In this document: positions 48,961 through 60,674 of the stretch, one piece after another
Layout of the letters: every line of letters begins with the position of its first letter
Numbering within the stretch: position 1 is the first letter of the stretch
Source of the DNA: Agelaius tricolor
Lineage: Eukaryota > Chordata > Aves > Passeriformes > Icteridae
Length of the DNA: 64,000 bases
Assembly: GCA_023055355.1 (NCBI GenBank)
Contig: JALJCS010000028.1
Span: forward strand, 5,518,418 to 5,582,417
Direction of reading: 5' to 3'
Position numbers and translations under genes: made by a program
Notes under the pieces: generated by a model
Told to the model about the DNA's origin: nothing
The model's database searches: none
What the model saw: only the letters and a program-made list of their open reading frames with translations

Positions 48961-51900
48961 TCAGTGCCAGAAGCCATCATGCAGTGTTGGCTCTGCAGTG
49001 GATGCACAGCTCCCAGCTCAGCACAAGTGAGTTTGGGATTGGATCTTTAGCTACAGCTGGAACAAATCAGGAAAGATGTTTAAGATCCCCAAAGTTATAC
49101 TCCTAAAGTTGTGTTGCTGCTTTTAAACAAGTATCTTTTCCAACTCCTCTAGAATTGGAGTGCTGTCTATAATAACTGAATAAATAGGGATCTGGGAGGC
49201 AAACCAGTCACCAAGGTATGAAACTGTCAGCCTCAGGCACTGAGAACAGAACAACAAGTAATGGAAGACAACAATGGAAGAACAACAGGAGAACCAAAGA
49301 GGTAGAATTGGTGATGGTAACAGAGGCAGAAGGTGCTCAAAATCACATGGATTCCAAAAGTAGAAGCCAGAGGCAAATTCAAATTTACCTGAGTCAGTTT
49401 GCTCAGACAGCACCACCCTAGCACTGCCCATTGCCCAAAACCCCATCCAAGTCTGTCCTGTGATTCCCTCAGGGACGTTCATTAACCCACAGAGCACTTG
49501 AGCTTTCAATTAAAAAGCATCATTCCTGAAAGCATTATCCCAAATCTTTAAAGGACTCCATCCCAATTTGGCTTTGACCTGTTATAAATTTACACTGAGA
49601 AGGAACTTCCCTGACTTCTCTTTTTGCATTCATTATTTATGAATAGGTAAACCAAATGGAAAAGAAATCCCACTGTTACAAACTAGAGTCACTCATGCTT
49701 TGCTCCCAGTGGCACCATGGCAGAGCAGCTGCTCCAGTTCTCTTGGGGGGCCCAACAGTGCCTCATCACACAAACCCTTCTGCTCTGCCAGCAAGGGTAC
49801 ACAACACTTCTTATTGGCAAAAATGACTGGTTCAATATTTTCTCACTAGTTTTAGCCACAGAGCAGTTTCTTTCTAGGTCTGCTTAAACCTCGTCTAACC
49901 TTTAAGACTATTCTTTCCCATGTTACCCATGAGAGTTGTACAAAATGAGAAATATATCCAAACAGTAGCTGCAGAAAATACACAGAAATAACTCGTTTTC
50001 ACTGAGATGGGTTCATTTGTGAGTTCTGACTTTCCTCTGAACTTCCTCCCCTGAAGGACTGGAACAGTAATACCAGTACAATAATACTTTTTCTCCTGAA
50101 GTGGAGTAAATCAGTTCCTCACTCTCAGTAGTGAAGTGAAAATTAAGATGAAAAGGAGTATAGAATGCAGAAAACCCCTACTACTCCAGAATAATACAAT
50201 TTGCTGCTGAACCTCAGTTGCTAAGATAGGCATGTCAATTATTTATAGAACTCATGAGTGTGAAATATGAAGTTTTTCAGCCTGGGACACCACGAAGGTA
50301 AAGCCAGGAACACAATCCTGTCAGCACTGGCAGACAAGGACAGAATAGGCAAGCACAGAATATTTCTACACAGATTACCGTTTTTATTGAACTACAAATT
50401 GCAAAAGGTCTCTATGAAATGCCACTTTCAGTGTTAAGTGAGCTGTACCTTCCTTTTGACAGTGTCAGTCTGTATTTAATGTTTATTTAACATTTATCTA
50501 AAGGGCCATCTCTGCCAGGGAAACAATGTACAGTAAGTTAGCATAACTTCACCTGAATATTTACAGGAAGCCAAGGATTTTCTCCTGGATCTGTGCTTAT
50601 GTCCATCAACAGCCTGTCACACACACTGTAAAACCTGCTCTACATGACCAAACTTTGCCAATAATTTTCACAATCAAAATTCCAATTTATGTTCTCAGTA
50701 GTGATATCAAAATTGATCTGCACAAAAGCGCTTCTATGGTTTATAGCAAGTTTGTTGAGAGCAAGTATCTGGATTAAAACTCCCAGGGTTGCAGTGAAAG
50801 GTTGTTCATAGCTCATCTGAGGAACTAACAGGTACTATTCAGAAACATCCACAATTTCTTGGGAAAAAACCTAAAGCAAACCAAATAAAACCCCACAGAC
50901 AAAATCAGAAAACCGTGGAGCCCCAAATTCTAGTAACAGCCATTGCTACATGGCATGGCCTTGCTAAAATGCCTTGGTGGGTCCATGCAATATTCTATCT
51001 CAAAGCTGGAGGAATTCTAAGTGCATCTCCTCCTCCTGCCTTGCCTCCAGCTCTGAGGGCAAGAGCTTCAAATACAGTGACTAAGAAATTACAGAAAAGG
51101 ACTAGCACTGAACTTTCAGATCAAAGGATACAGAGTGATTCACGTTCCTTCCCTGACTGCTTGAGAGACGTGGGCTAAACACCAACAGTCAGGTGCTCTG
51201 AAAAGCTCCACCTCAGAAAGAGAATTTGAATCAGCAGTGAGGCTACAGGACCCCAAATAATGTGACTCTCCCTTAGACAGGCTCCTTTGCTCAAGAGCTC
51301 TGTCAGCTCATGTCACCATGGGGGTGACACACGCCACTGCTGCCACTGCTCACCAATGCCAGTGTCTGCAGGACAACCAGAACAGATATTGCCCATCACT
51401 GTCCTGCATCTGAAAACCTGAATGCTGACACAACTGAGAGAAAAACCAAAAAACCACAAGCTAGCCCAGCAGGCTACTGTCTGTCCCCAGGGTCACACCA
51501 AATCCCACGTGCTGGAAGGAAGCAAAAGCAGCGAGGACTTGGCAGCGCCTGAAGCACAACGCCTGCAGAAGTGATTGTGCTGCTGCCAGATCTGGTCCTT
51601 TTGGAGCTCTCCAGCCACTGCTGAGCGGACAGCACGTGTTGCAATGCTGGAGCTGGCAATGGCAGTGCTGAGCACAGCTAGTGGCCACTGGCCACCTTAA
51701 AGCACCAGCACCGTGTGACTGACCCGAGCCAATGTTTAGCAGCATGAGCAGTAAAATAACAAATCTACTGAGCTCTCAAAATTGCAGCAAATATTGTAAA
51801 GCTTCCCTATTCCACATTTCACCCGGCCTTGTGGGTGCTGTAGCCACCACTGCTCTGTGCTGGCTGGGTGCCAGGGCCCCAAGCAGGGACCAGGACGAAT

Positions 51901-54494
51901 AAGGAATGGCAACATGACCTGGCTCTGGGGAACCAGCACTCCTGTAGGGACACGGGTCCTGCCAGCACTGGCTGTTCTCCAGTTTTACAGACTCAAAGCT
52001 CTCCAGACTGATGATGAAGAATTTTGAAACCCAAAGAGTAGAAGAGATTTACATCCAAGTTTATGAAAATAGCTGAAAAATATATCAACAGCCTTCACAT
52101 ACACATATGCAGAAAAACAACTAACAAAACTATCAAATCTCCCAAAATATGGATTGACAACAACAGAAACTTGCTAATTACTATTTTTAGTATCCTTAAA
52201 TACTCATCTCTGGTGCTATTAAACTAAAAATTATGTAACAATGGATTTGAACTGTAGGAACAGCTTATACAAGTTAGGACCATTCCAAAAAAGTCAATCA
52301 GTGTTTCCGAGTACATTCAGCAGATATTTTGAACACAGGCAGAGCAAAGAGCTCTGTCCATGACAGGCTCTTGTCATATCAGGCTGGAAGGCTCCAAGCA
52401 GACTAAGAGCTCTGGTTGGCCAAATGGCACAAACACCTGAACTACAGGTAATTCCTCCCTGATTGCTGTTTTGAAAACAACATTTCCAGCAGAAACTATT
52501 ACATATATATATATCAACCCATTACACAGTACTGATAAGATCCTCTGCATGGCCCAGAAACACCCTGTGCCTCACACAGCTGCTGCTGGAGAGAGATGAG
52601 AGGCAGGGGCAACAGGCAGATAAATCATCACTGCAAACCTGGAATACTTGCAAGGAGAACATTTGCTTCTGACTTTTGGGGGATTTAAGTCAGCCTGCAC
52701 AAAAAAGCATGAAAATATCCCAAGGAGAGCTACATGACTAATGAAGATTTTCTTGCTCCCCATCAGTTGCTTCAGCCACTTCTGCTGCCACTGGATGAGC
52801 ACAACAAGGCCTTTCTACTGCGTGGTGCTCTGCAGGTATGACTAAATCTGCCTCTTACCTCCCCAAGTCCCCAGGTAGACTCTCACGCCTCCATCACAGA
52901 GAGAATTTCACAGAATCAAAGAGCCAATAAGTGTTTCCTCTGGGCATCTCAACAGCATTATCACAAAATGCAGTAAAAGGCATCAGAGTGGCAGAGAGCG
53001 ACTCAGCCCTGTTGGTGGCTCCTGTTTGTAGAACACTCCCCACATTGCAGCCGTGTGCACCTGCCTGGGGGCATGGCCACAGCAGGACAGCCCATGGCTG
53101 GCTGACCAACCCTCTGGAGCATCACACTGCCTGCAAATGGACTGGTCCAGTGCAGCTCCCATCTCTGTTTCTGCCCTCAGCACAACCGCGGCAGCAGAGG
53201 CTGGTGGGGCACACATGCAGGGACAGGCTGGAAAGGATGATTTGTGTGGGCTTTAGATACATAATGATACAACTTTGGGGAAAACCCGAGCAAAGAGAGA
53301 GCAGGTCAGGAGTGAGAGGCGGCACTGGGACTTCATGCAAAACAGAGGAGGAGGGAATTCAGAACACTGAGCTCTGGTTTGAGGGGGTGTGCCGTTTGCC
53401 TCGTGAGGAAAGGTACCCCACAAAGTCCCACAGGCTCTGAAATGCACTCAATTAGCTGTTCCTTTTACCTTTTTGTTCTACCCAGCATTTCTTCAAGAGC
53501 ACTGTCATCTCTGGCTTTGGCATCCTACTCATCATCTATGAATTCATGTTGCCGTTTCCTCCCTGAAAGGAAAAATCCCATAGTCAGTCATTTGCTACAC
53601 AGAGGAAAGGACAAATCTGACAGTATTTTTGCCACTGTTAAAGTTCAAAGACCACCTTGTTTCTTGAGCAAACAACACTGCAAGTTGTGCTCTGGGCTAT
53701 GGTGTCATTCAGCCATGATCAATCAGTGTGTGTTCACTCCAGAAACTTACCCCAAATTTACCTGTAAACAGCTGAAAAGCTGTCAGTGCCTCAGCCCTGT
53801 CTGCAGAGAAGGAGCAGGGCAATGACTCGCTCAGACTAAAAAAATTCCCACAACAAGAAGAGAGACTTGTGCCAGGCAAATATCTTTATTTTACTTTAAA
53901 ACATTCTGAAAGTGTTAATCTATATGAAAGAGAAGCAATACAAGACTGAGCAAGCATGTTTAATGTTAGGGAAGCCTTCACATCACATGAGCCAAATTAA
54001 AAATAAGACTAAATACAAAGCACAGACAAAAAAAAATCAATTTTCTCAAAGACATAACATAAGGGACTCCCACAGGGGCCGGGCAAATTCTGGAAGGGAG
54101 AAGGAGATTATATTTTATGGGAAGAGATTCAATAAGCATTCTTTTCCCATAAAGCTAGTGATGGAGGATTGTCACTGCTCCATAGACACCCCATGCACAT
54201 TTCAGGACAACAGTAACAGGAAATCAATAGCACCTTTTATACGTGCAAAGACATTATCTCTCTGGACTCCTAATACTAACAAATGGGGCCAAGAAACACC
54301 TTTACTAGAATTTAGCAGCCAGCATTACTCTGGCTGAGAACAGAGGGCAGGATGCTGGTCTATACCCTTATATTTTTAGGTATTTTTTTTTAAACTAACT
54401 CTGCTCAGAGCATCACCCTCGAGTGGTGCCCAGGAGCCCCTGATGACAGTACATCACAAGTGTAACGGTGCTGAGCCCTGGTGCTGTCACCCCA

Positions 54495-54809
54495 TCACAG
54501 ACATCCCCTCCAGCTGATGCTGCAGTCATTACAGGCAGGAGCTTTGTCAGGGGGTAATTTGACAGCTTTGACAAGCTCGGCTGAATTTATGGCACTTTCT
54601 AGTTTTTCCCTCCATTGAGCTGTGATGGAACTAAAGTTAATATTACCAAACCCGCTCTGTGAGGGGACAGGTTCCCAGTGCTGAGTCCGTGATGGCAGTC
54701 GCTGAGAGAATCTGCCCCTCACAGTGTCCCTGCCACCCTCGGGGACACGGAGGGCAGCTCCATCCAGCCCACTTGACAGGGGAAATTCCATGATGAAGGT
54801 CTCTGCCAT
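54495..54809 (-). CDS. Unidentified open frame with its own ATG, possible 5' exon
   Basis: The minus-strand frame starts MAETFIMEFPLSSG at 54809, passes through GFGNINFSSITAQWREKLES and ends SWRGCL. It is preceded by a plausible acceptor (cctctgctgtggcag) ending just before 54817. A second strong acceptor (ctgtcccctcacag) lies inside it, before SGFGN. It is 2.3 kb from the DNAJC11 start on the opposite strand, so it could be a downstream exon of a transcript diverging from that CpG island. I do not recognise the protein. Confidence 0.25.
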   Translation of the reverse strand: MAETFIMEFPLSSGLDGAALRVPEGGRDTVRGRFSQRLPSRTQHWEPVPSQSGFGNINFSSITAQWREKLESAINSAELVKAVKLPPDKAPACNDCSISWRGCL

Positions 54810-57061
54810 CTCTGGCTCTGCCACAGCAGAGGTGGATCACCACTAGTGAGGCTACTCACAGCTTACTGGAGAGCACTGAAGCAGCAGCCACGGTGCCACA
54901 GGTCTGACAACACATGCCCAGCTAAACCCAGGACCTGAGTCTTGGGGACTGCTTCTCCTGCTGCAGAGATTGTGCCCCCACGCAGCACCACAAAGCTTCC
55001 CACCTGCAAGTACCAGTGTGGGAAGAGGAATACTGCACCCCAAGCCAAACCTTGGCAAGTCAGTAAAGCACAAACAAGCACTTTTCTTTTTTTTTCTTCT
55101 TTTTTCCCATCAGATTGTTTTTTGCCATAGATGTTACATTTCCTCTGTTATAATGCAGGGTTTTAAAGAGCTCTCTCTACATCCTTAGAAAGCACAGTTC
55201 ATATTTAGCTCCCTAAACTCGTATTTCTCTCTTCCTATATTTCCCTGCCAAGATGTGACACCTGTGGAACGTTCCCAGAAAATTCCCCTGAATCATCTGT
55301 GATGCAAGGGAACAGCAGCCAGCGTTGGCAACAAGCAGCTGGGTCTTTTAGGAAAGCGTCAGATCAATCTGGTGAGGGGAAGGATCCCCAGTAACTCTGT
55401 CACTAATCATCCCCAAGGATCACAGAGCTCCCAAATCAGTTAGAAAAAGAGCATAATTATGACAGGATCAAAATCCATGGGAAATAGAGTTGCCATGGCA
55501 ACTGGCATCCTCACAACTCTAATCTCCTTTGCATTCTTGCACAGACTCAATGACTCCTAAACCACGTGGAAAAAAAAAAAAAAAAACCTGTCTAGCAGGT
55601 GGGTTCATTGAGGAAAAGCAGTGCTAGAGGTGCTTCCCTGCAGAACAGACCCATTTCCACAGGGTTTCTCAGAAAGGGAGCCTTTGTGCACCTCTTGTTC
55701 CAAGCATTGCACCTCGCTCACCAGGAGTGCAGAGGAACTGCTATAACACAATCAATACTTCCTTGTTAACTACCGTTGTATCAGAAAAAAAAAAAACTTA
55801 TTAATTATTGAAACATTCCCGTTTTCAAATAAAAGTGACATGAAGATAAAATCCAAACCAGACTGGCTGAGTTTTGAAATGGGAATGTGGTTCCAGCTTG
55901 ATGCTGGGCTGCACTGGTGCCAATGAGTGGTTTTTCAAACGCTCCTCTTTACAGACAGCAGTACCCAAAAACCACTCCAGCATCCCCATACACATATCAG
56001 ATCCAGCCACTGGGCTTATTTTTCTTCCTGACAGCCTTATCACAGCATTAATACCCAGTCTGTCTGTCCACCAGCATGCTTTAAACGAGGTTTACGTTTA
56101 AAGCTGGGCAGCCCTTTTGCTAAAATCTCTGAGCTCTGCACACTTTGGGGCATTTCCCTTCCATTTCGGTACTGCTCGGGCCTGGGGAGTTCACCCATCA
56201 CCAGGGAGGGCAGCACAGCGTGAAACCCAGGGTTCACTGGGGCTCTCTACGCCAAAAGCCAAAGCAGCGCTATTGATCCAAGGGAAACCGCTCCAGATCT
56301 GCCGGTGACAAACCCGCACACGCTCTGCCCACGGTGTGCCCTTGTCGTGGGTCTGACATCGCTGAGCTCAGCTGGGCTCGCCTTCGGCTGCCGTGCAGCT
56401 CTGCCCCGGGACCCTCCGTTGTACCGGGCTGCCGGACTGCCCCGCTGCCCTCCGCCAGCCCCGCCGGAGCCGGGGAACAGCGACTCACGGGACAGCGACT
56501 GGATGGTGACAGCACGCTTTGGAAATCGCCCTCTTGTTACGGGAGAGAGAGGCCTCGTGGCAGAGTCTGCACCTACACGTCCCGTCAATGACCGGAGTGA
56601 GCGCCTGCCCTTTAGGCAGGTACCGAGGGCCCTGCGGCACCGAGACGGGCACCGGGAGAGGAACCGGGGACGGGCACCGGCGGTCGCGATCGCCCTCCCT
56701 CCCGCTATCCCCCGGGAGCGGGGCGGACGGAGGCCCTGGGGCACCCATGACACTGCCACAGCCGCCGCTGGGGTACGGAGCGACCGCGCCGGCAAAGACG
56801 CGTCAGAGTGCCGGGGCGAAGAACCAGGGGGACGTGGCCGGAGCGGAGCGCGGCAGAGCAGGCCGGTGCCGGTCCGTGCCGGTCGGTGCCGGTCCGCGCT
56901 CCCTCCCTCCCTCGCTCTCTCCCTCAGTCCCTCCCTCACTCACCCTTCGCCGCCTCCGCCGCCGCCGCCGCCTCCCGGCTCGCGCGCCGCGCACACGCAC
57001 GCGCACACGCCCGGGCCGCGCGGGCGCGGGGGCCGGGGGAACGGGGGAGCGGCGGTGGCAA

Positions 57062-57073
57062 CGCGCGTGCGCG
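57062..57073. promoter_or_regulatory. NRF1-type site
   Basis: CGCGCGTGCGCG matches YGCGCRTGCGCR at all 12 positions and lies 67 bp before the DNAJC11 start codon. Confidence 0.55.
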
Positions 57074-57091
57074 GGCGGTAGGACCGCCGGG

Positions 57092-57104
57092 CCGCCAGGG
57101 GGCG
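57092..57104 (+). promoter_or_regulatory. CTCF-type core motif
   Basis: CCGCCAGGGGGCG fits the CTCF core CCASYAGRKGGCR at 12 of 13 positions and lies 36 bp before the DNAJC11 ATG. Occupancy is not shown by sequence alone. Confidence 0.5.
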
Positions 57105-57139
57105 CCGCAGCGCGGGGCGCGGGGTGAGAGGTCGGGACG

Positions 57140-57211
57140 ATGGCGGCGGCCTTGGGCGAGGAGGCGCCGGACAACGAGGACTACTACGGGCTGCTGAACG
57201 TGCGCCGTGAG
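57140..57211 (+). CDS. DNAJC11: DNAJC11 exon 1, coding part (residues 1-24)
   Basis: ATG at 57140 in GACGATGGCGG, a YY1-like context, opens MAAALGEEAPDNEDYYGLLN followed by VRRE. The exon ends GAG and is followed by a GTGCGG donor, phase 0. From memory human DNAJC11 begins [20 protein letters not shown], so the match is clear. DNEDYYGLLN is the start of helix I of the J domain. DNAJC11 is a type III J-domain (HSP40) co-chaperone of mitochondria, found with the MICOS and SAM complexes that shape cristae. Its long C-terminal part (DUF3395) lies beyond the window. Confidence 0.95.
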
Positions 57212-60200
57212 GTGCGGCCGCGGGGCCGCGCGGGGCCGCGCGGGGCCGGGCGGGGTGAGGCGAGACCCTCGTGTGCGCCCGGCGGGAGCGGCGCCCCTGC
57301 GGCGCCCCTGCGGCGTGTCCTCCGCACGGGCCGGGCTGCTGCCGCTGCTGGCGGTGGCGGGGCGGGAGAGCTCGGGCCGGGCCGCGGGGCTCCCGGTTGG
57401 GTGAGACGGGGGAGCACCCGCTGAGGCCGGGAAATGCGGGGTTTGCTCCGAACTGCGGCGGTCTGGGCTTTGCCGGGGCGCTCCTGATGCAGCTCCGCGC
57501 ACGCCGCGCACACCCGCGTCCCCTGGGGCACGGCTCGGGAGGCTTCCCGAACCTTTCCAGTTTGGAAACAGCCAGGGCTTTCTGCAAAACGTTGTTCCCG
57601 CCAAAAAAAAAGATCTAGAATCCTTGATTTCACTTTTAAGAATAGATGGATATTAATTGGTGCGGGTTTGTTACACCGGAACAGTTTGGAACTTATTGGG
57701 AGATAACTGCTTTTTTTATAGTAATTATTAAGCAGATCTACAAAGATCTGGATGTAGGAACTGTGCTGTAATTTGTTTCAGCGAGTGCAACTGCATTATA
57801 GATCTGTTACATATATTTGTGTGTGCATAAATATGTATAGAAATCCCATCCAGTCCATCAGCCTGGGTGTGGCCGTTGTAGCTGGACAAGGCTCGTATTG
57901 AACCACCACTGCTCCGTGCAATAGGATATCCAGACTTGGAAGCGATTCAGTCTGAGAGCTTGGAAGAATTCCCTTTGGAACTCCTGTCAGCCCCTGAGCT
58001 GCAGGGACAGTCCCTGTGCCTCATGTGTAGGAATCAGCTGCGTTCCTGAAGGAACAGAGTGTGATGGTCACGCTGTTTGCAGAACTCTCTGATGCTGAGC
58101 TCCTTTTAAAAAAAAAATTTGAAGGCCTCGTCTGGTTTAAAGCCGGCAAGGCCATGCTTGTACATTCCTTGGGAGCTTTCGTAATTCCCCTCCAAAACGT
58201 CAGCAGCGTGCAGAGGTTAGAACAGAGGCGGGAACCGCGCAAGGGTTGTGACTGCTGGGGAAGGTTTAATGGTTAACTTAGCCAGGCTTCCAGAGCAGAA
58301 CATTCAGGTTTTGTACAGCAGGGAGCTGGAAACTGAATAAAAGGGGTCTGCAAGGGAGTAATTCCAACAGAGAGGAGCAGGTGCTTTGTTAATTGCCCCT
58401 TGCTAATTATTTTCAGCAGTACTGTCCTGTAGTGGAAGTGGTGAGCAGCATGTCTGGGTGCTGACACGGGATGATGAGCTTGGAGCTGCAGTGACCCCAT
58501 GGAGGCAGGATCCTGTGAGCAGGAATTGCTCTGTGTGTGTGTGTGAATGATTCATCTTTTAGACATGTTAGTCTGCTAAAAACACGGTGCTGTGTTTGAG
58601 ACGTTAAATGAGACCTTTCAATGTTGACCAGAGTTTTGGTAATAAAAATGTAACTTACATGCTGTTATTTGTGACTGCATTTCCTGGCAGTCTAAAAACC
58701 ATGTCAGGGTTTCTTTAGTGGTTTTGAAGAGGCTGTTGCTCATGGAATATTGAACCAATGACCCAAACTACTCAGTGATGATGAAATGCCCAATCTAACA
58801 TTTTATTGAACATGGCATTTATGAAAAATGAATCTGCTCATTTCTATTATATAATCAATAGCACATTAAACCATTTATCATTAATTTGATTTAAAAATGC
58901 CATTTTGGGGCTATATGTTCCCCTGCCTTCCCAGTCGAGTTTAAATTTGATATCCGAGAAAGCACAAGGTAGTAAAAAGAAATAAGCTAATTGTAGCTGT
59001 CCTTACTGTCTTGGGACCAGCAAATTTCACAGCTCCCCTTTTGCTGTATCATTTCAAAACATTAACAAGCAACAATACAATCATGCAGAAAAAACCATTC
59101 TGAGCTGTCCTCAAATCCAAAGAGATTCCTGGCATTGTGACACAAGTGAGTGTGTTTGTGTGATGGAAAACCTCCTTGCCACAAGTGGTAAAAAAGATGT
59201 TACTTCAAGAAATTACCTTTTAGGAACTTTATCTCCCCAGTGAAAGCTAGGAACCTGTGACAGCTTTGCTTCCTGAAGGGTGCTAACAGTAAATGGAAAT
59301 TGTGTCTGTAAATCCACTTCTGTCTGAGTGCCCCCCTCACTGACTGCACTGGGTCCTGACTGGGGCAGCCCCCGGGGACAGCCTGGGCCATCAGGTTTTA
59401 GTTATTTTACTCTGGATGTTCCTCCTGGAATGGCTTCCTGTGCCCAGGAACTGGTTCTTGCCTGGACAGTTTGGGAACTGGATGGTTGGGCTCTTTCAAG
59501 CTCTGCCTGGGGGAAATTCTTGTTGATTTTAGCAACTGCACTTCTGAAAAGTCGGTGTTAAGCAATCTCCAAGGAATGGGCAGGAACAGGAACTGCAATG
59601 CAAGGGATATAGCAGGGTGAGGTGAGAGAGGAGAGATTACCAAGACTCTCTAGAGTCCAAAAATAACATTGCTGGGAGATGATAATGGAAGGAGCAGGGG
59701 TTTTTCCCTATTGATTCTGAAAGAGCCATCCATGTCCTTGGAAGGAGGCCAGGTGCCATCTGAGGTCCCAGAGCGGTTGCAGTAAAGGACAAGGCAGGAT
59801 TGTTTGTGATGTGTTTGGTGGCACAGTGTTCTCTTGGTTATCTGTCTGTGGTTTTGTTGGACAGATGAGGCACCTTCCTCCTTCACAGCACAACACTGAC
59901 CCTGCTGGGGAGCAGAATGGGGCACTGGGGAGCACAGGGCAGGTGCTGGGATGAGAGCAGAACCGTGGCTTTACATTTCTTACCCTTACAGCTGAGGAAA
60001 GTCTGTGCTTTTGGATAGTTACAGTGTCCCCTTGAGGGTTGAGATTGAAATATGAGTAGAATTTGTTGTACATCTCTGGACTTACGTATTTTTATCTGAG
60101 ATGACTTTGCTGTTTCCTGCTCTTCTGATTTGGAGGGGAATACCTGTATTATATAGTTATATTAGGCAACTAATACAGCTATATACAACTATAATACCTG

Positions 60201-60544
60201 TATTATATAGTTGTATTAGGCAACTGCCTGATACAGGTATTAGGTAGTTGCCTAATACAACTAGTCTGAACATGAATGGTGGGGTTTTTACATAATTTTT
60301 TGTACCTGGGTATGCACTGATGAGCTATTGAGGTCCCTTGTTGCGCTCTAGATACCGTGGACAATCCTGGTGTGATAATTGAATATTTTATTAACTTACA
60401 TACCGAACCAATAATCAATTCTTGATTTTGGTCCAAAGTAATGCAGCGTAACAGCTGACAGACTTCCCTTTCAGGACTGATTTTGAGAGTGGCCTTTTGG
60501 CAATGGCCTTGGCCGTCCTTGTTGATTGTTGGTGGTTTCCACAG
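57212..60544 (+). other. DNAJC11: DNAJC11 intron 1
   Basis: A 3,333-bp phase-0 intron with donor GTGCGG and acceptor TTTCCACAG. The first 400 bp belong to the CpG island. It contains the nested repeat hairpin at 60139-60262. No other gene seen. Confidence 0.85.
60139..60262. repeat. Direct and inverted repeat cluster (hairpin-forming)
   Basis: Two 33-bp direct copies of AATACCTGTATTATATAG... lie at 60139-60171 and 60193-60225, offset 54 and differing at one base. The end of the second copy, AGTTGTATTAGGCAACT (60209-60225), has a perfect inverted partner AGTTGCCTAATACAACT at 60246-60262. The 20-base spacer holds ATACAGGTATT, the inverse of AATACCTGTAT at the start of each direct copy. Confidence 0.9.
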
Positions 60545-60674
60545 GCCTCCCAGGAGGAGCTGAAGGCGGCGTACCGCCGGCTGTGCATGCTCTACCACCC
60601 CGACAAGCACCGCGACCCCGAGCTCAAGAGCCAGGCTGAGCGCCTCTTCAACCTTGTCCACCAAGCCTATGAAG
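60545..60674 (+). CDS. DNAJC11: DNAJC11 exon 2, J-domain core with HPD motif
   Basis: A 130-nt exon encodes residues 25-67 plus one base. It starts [20 protein letters not shown], with the catalytic HPD tripeptide at residues 42-44, and continues through [21 protein letters not shown] is the loop that stimulates HSP70 ATPase, and it is intact. The acceptor is CACAG and the donor GAAG|GTCAGG, a usable but non-consensus site. From memory it differs from human mainly at SQEEL versus SSEEL. The frame runs on in the genome past the donor, but that extension is not part of the protein. Confidence 0.97.

Larger units (their letters stand above)
44481..56300. other. Intergenic region between CAMTA1 and DNAJC11
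   Basis: About 12 kb lies between the two divergent CpG-island promoters. No exon of a gene I recognise was found. A short direct repeat lies at 46651-46671 and 46688-46708 (TACACA[C/T]AGGTTACTACAGCA). A/T runs occur near 55570 and 55785, and a small (AT)n at 52503-52513. Three minus-strand open frames with protein-like composition are listed separately at low confidence. Confidence 0.7.
56300..57600 (+). promoter_or_regulatory. DNAJC11: DNAJC11 CpG-island promoter
   Basis: The CpG-rich block spans exon 1. It contains a pyrimidine run (CCCTCCCTCCCTCGCTCTCT, 56899-56918), a GCC run (56953-56970), tandem GTGCCGGTC variants (56865-56897), a perfect NRF1-type site and a near-perfect CTCF core close to the ATG. 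No TATA box is seen. NRF1 is a common regulator of nuclear genes for mitochondrial proteins, which suits DNAJC11. Confidence 0.8.

Noticed and set aside
52931..53440. 169-codon plus-strand frame
   Set aside because: Irregular composition, no recognisable motif and no supporting exon signals.
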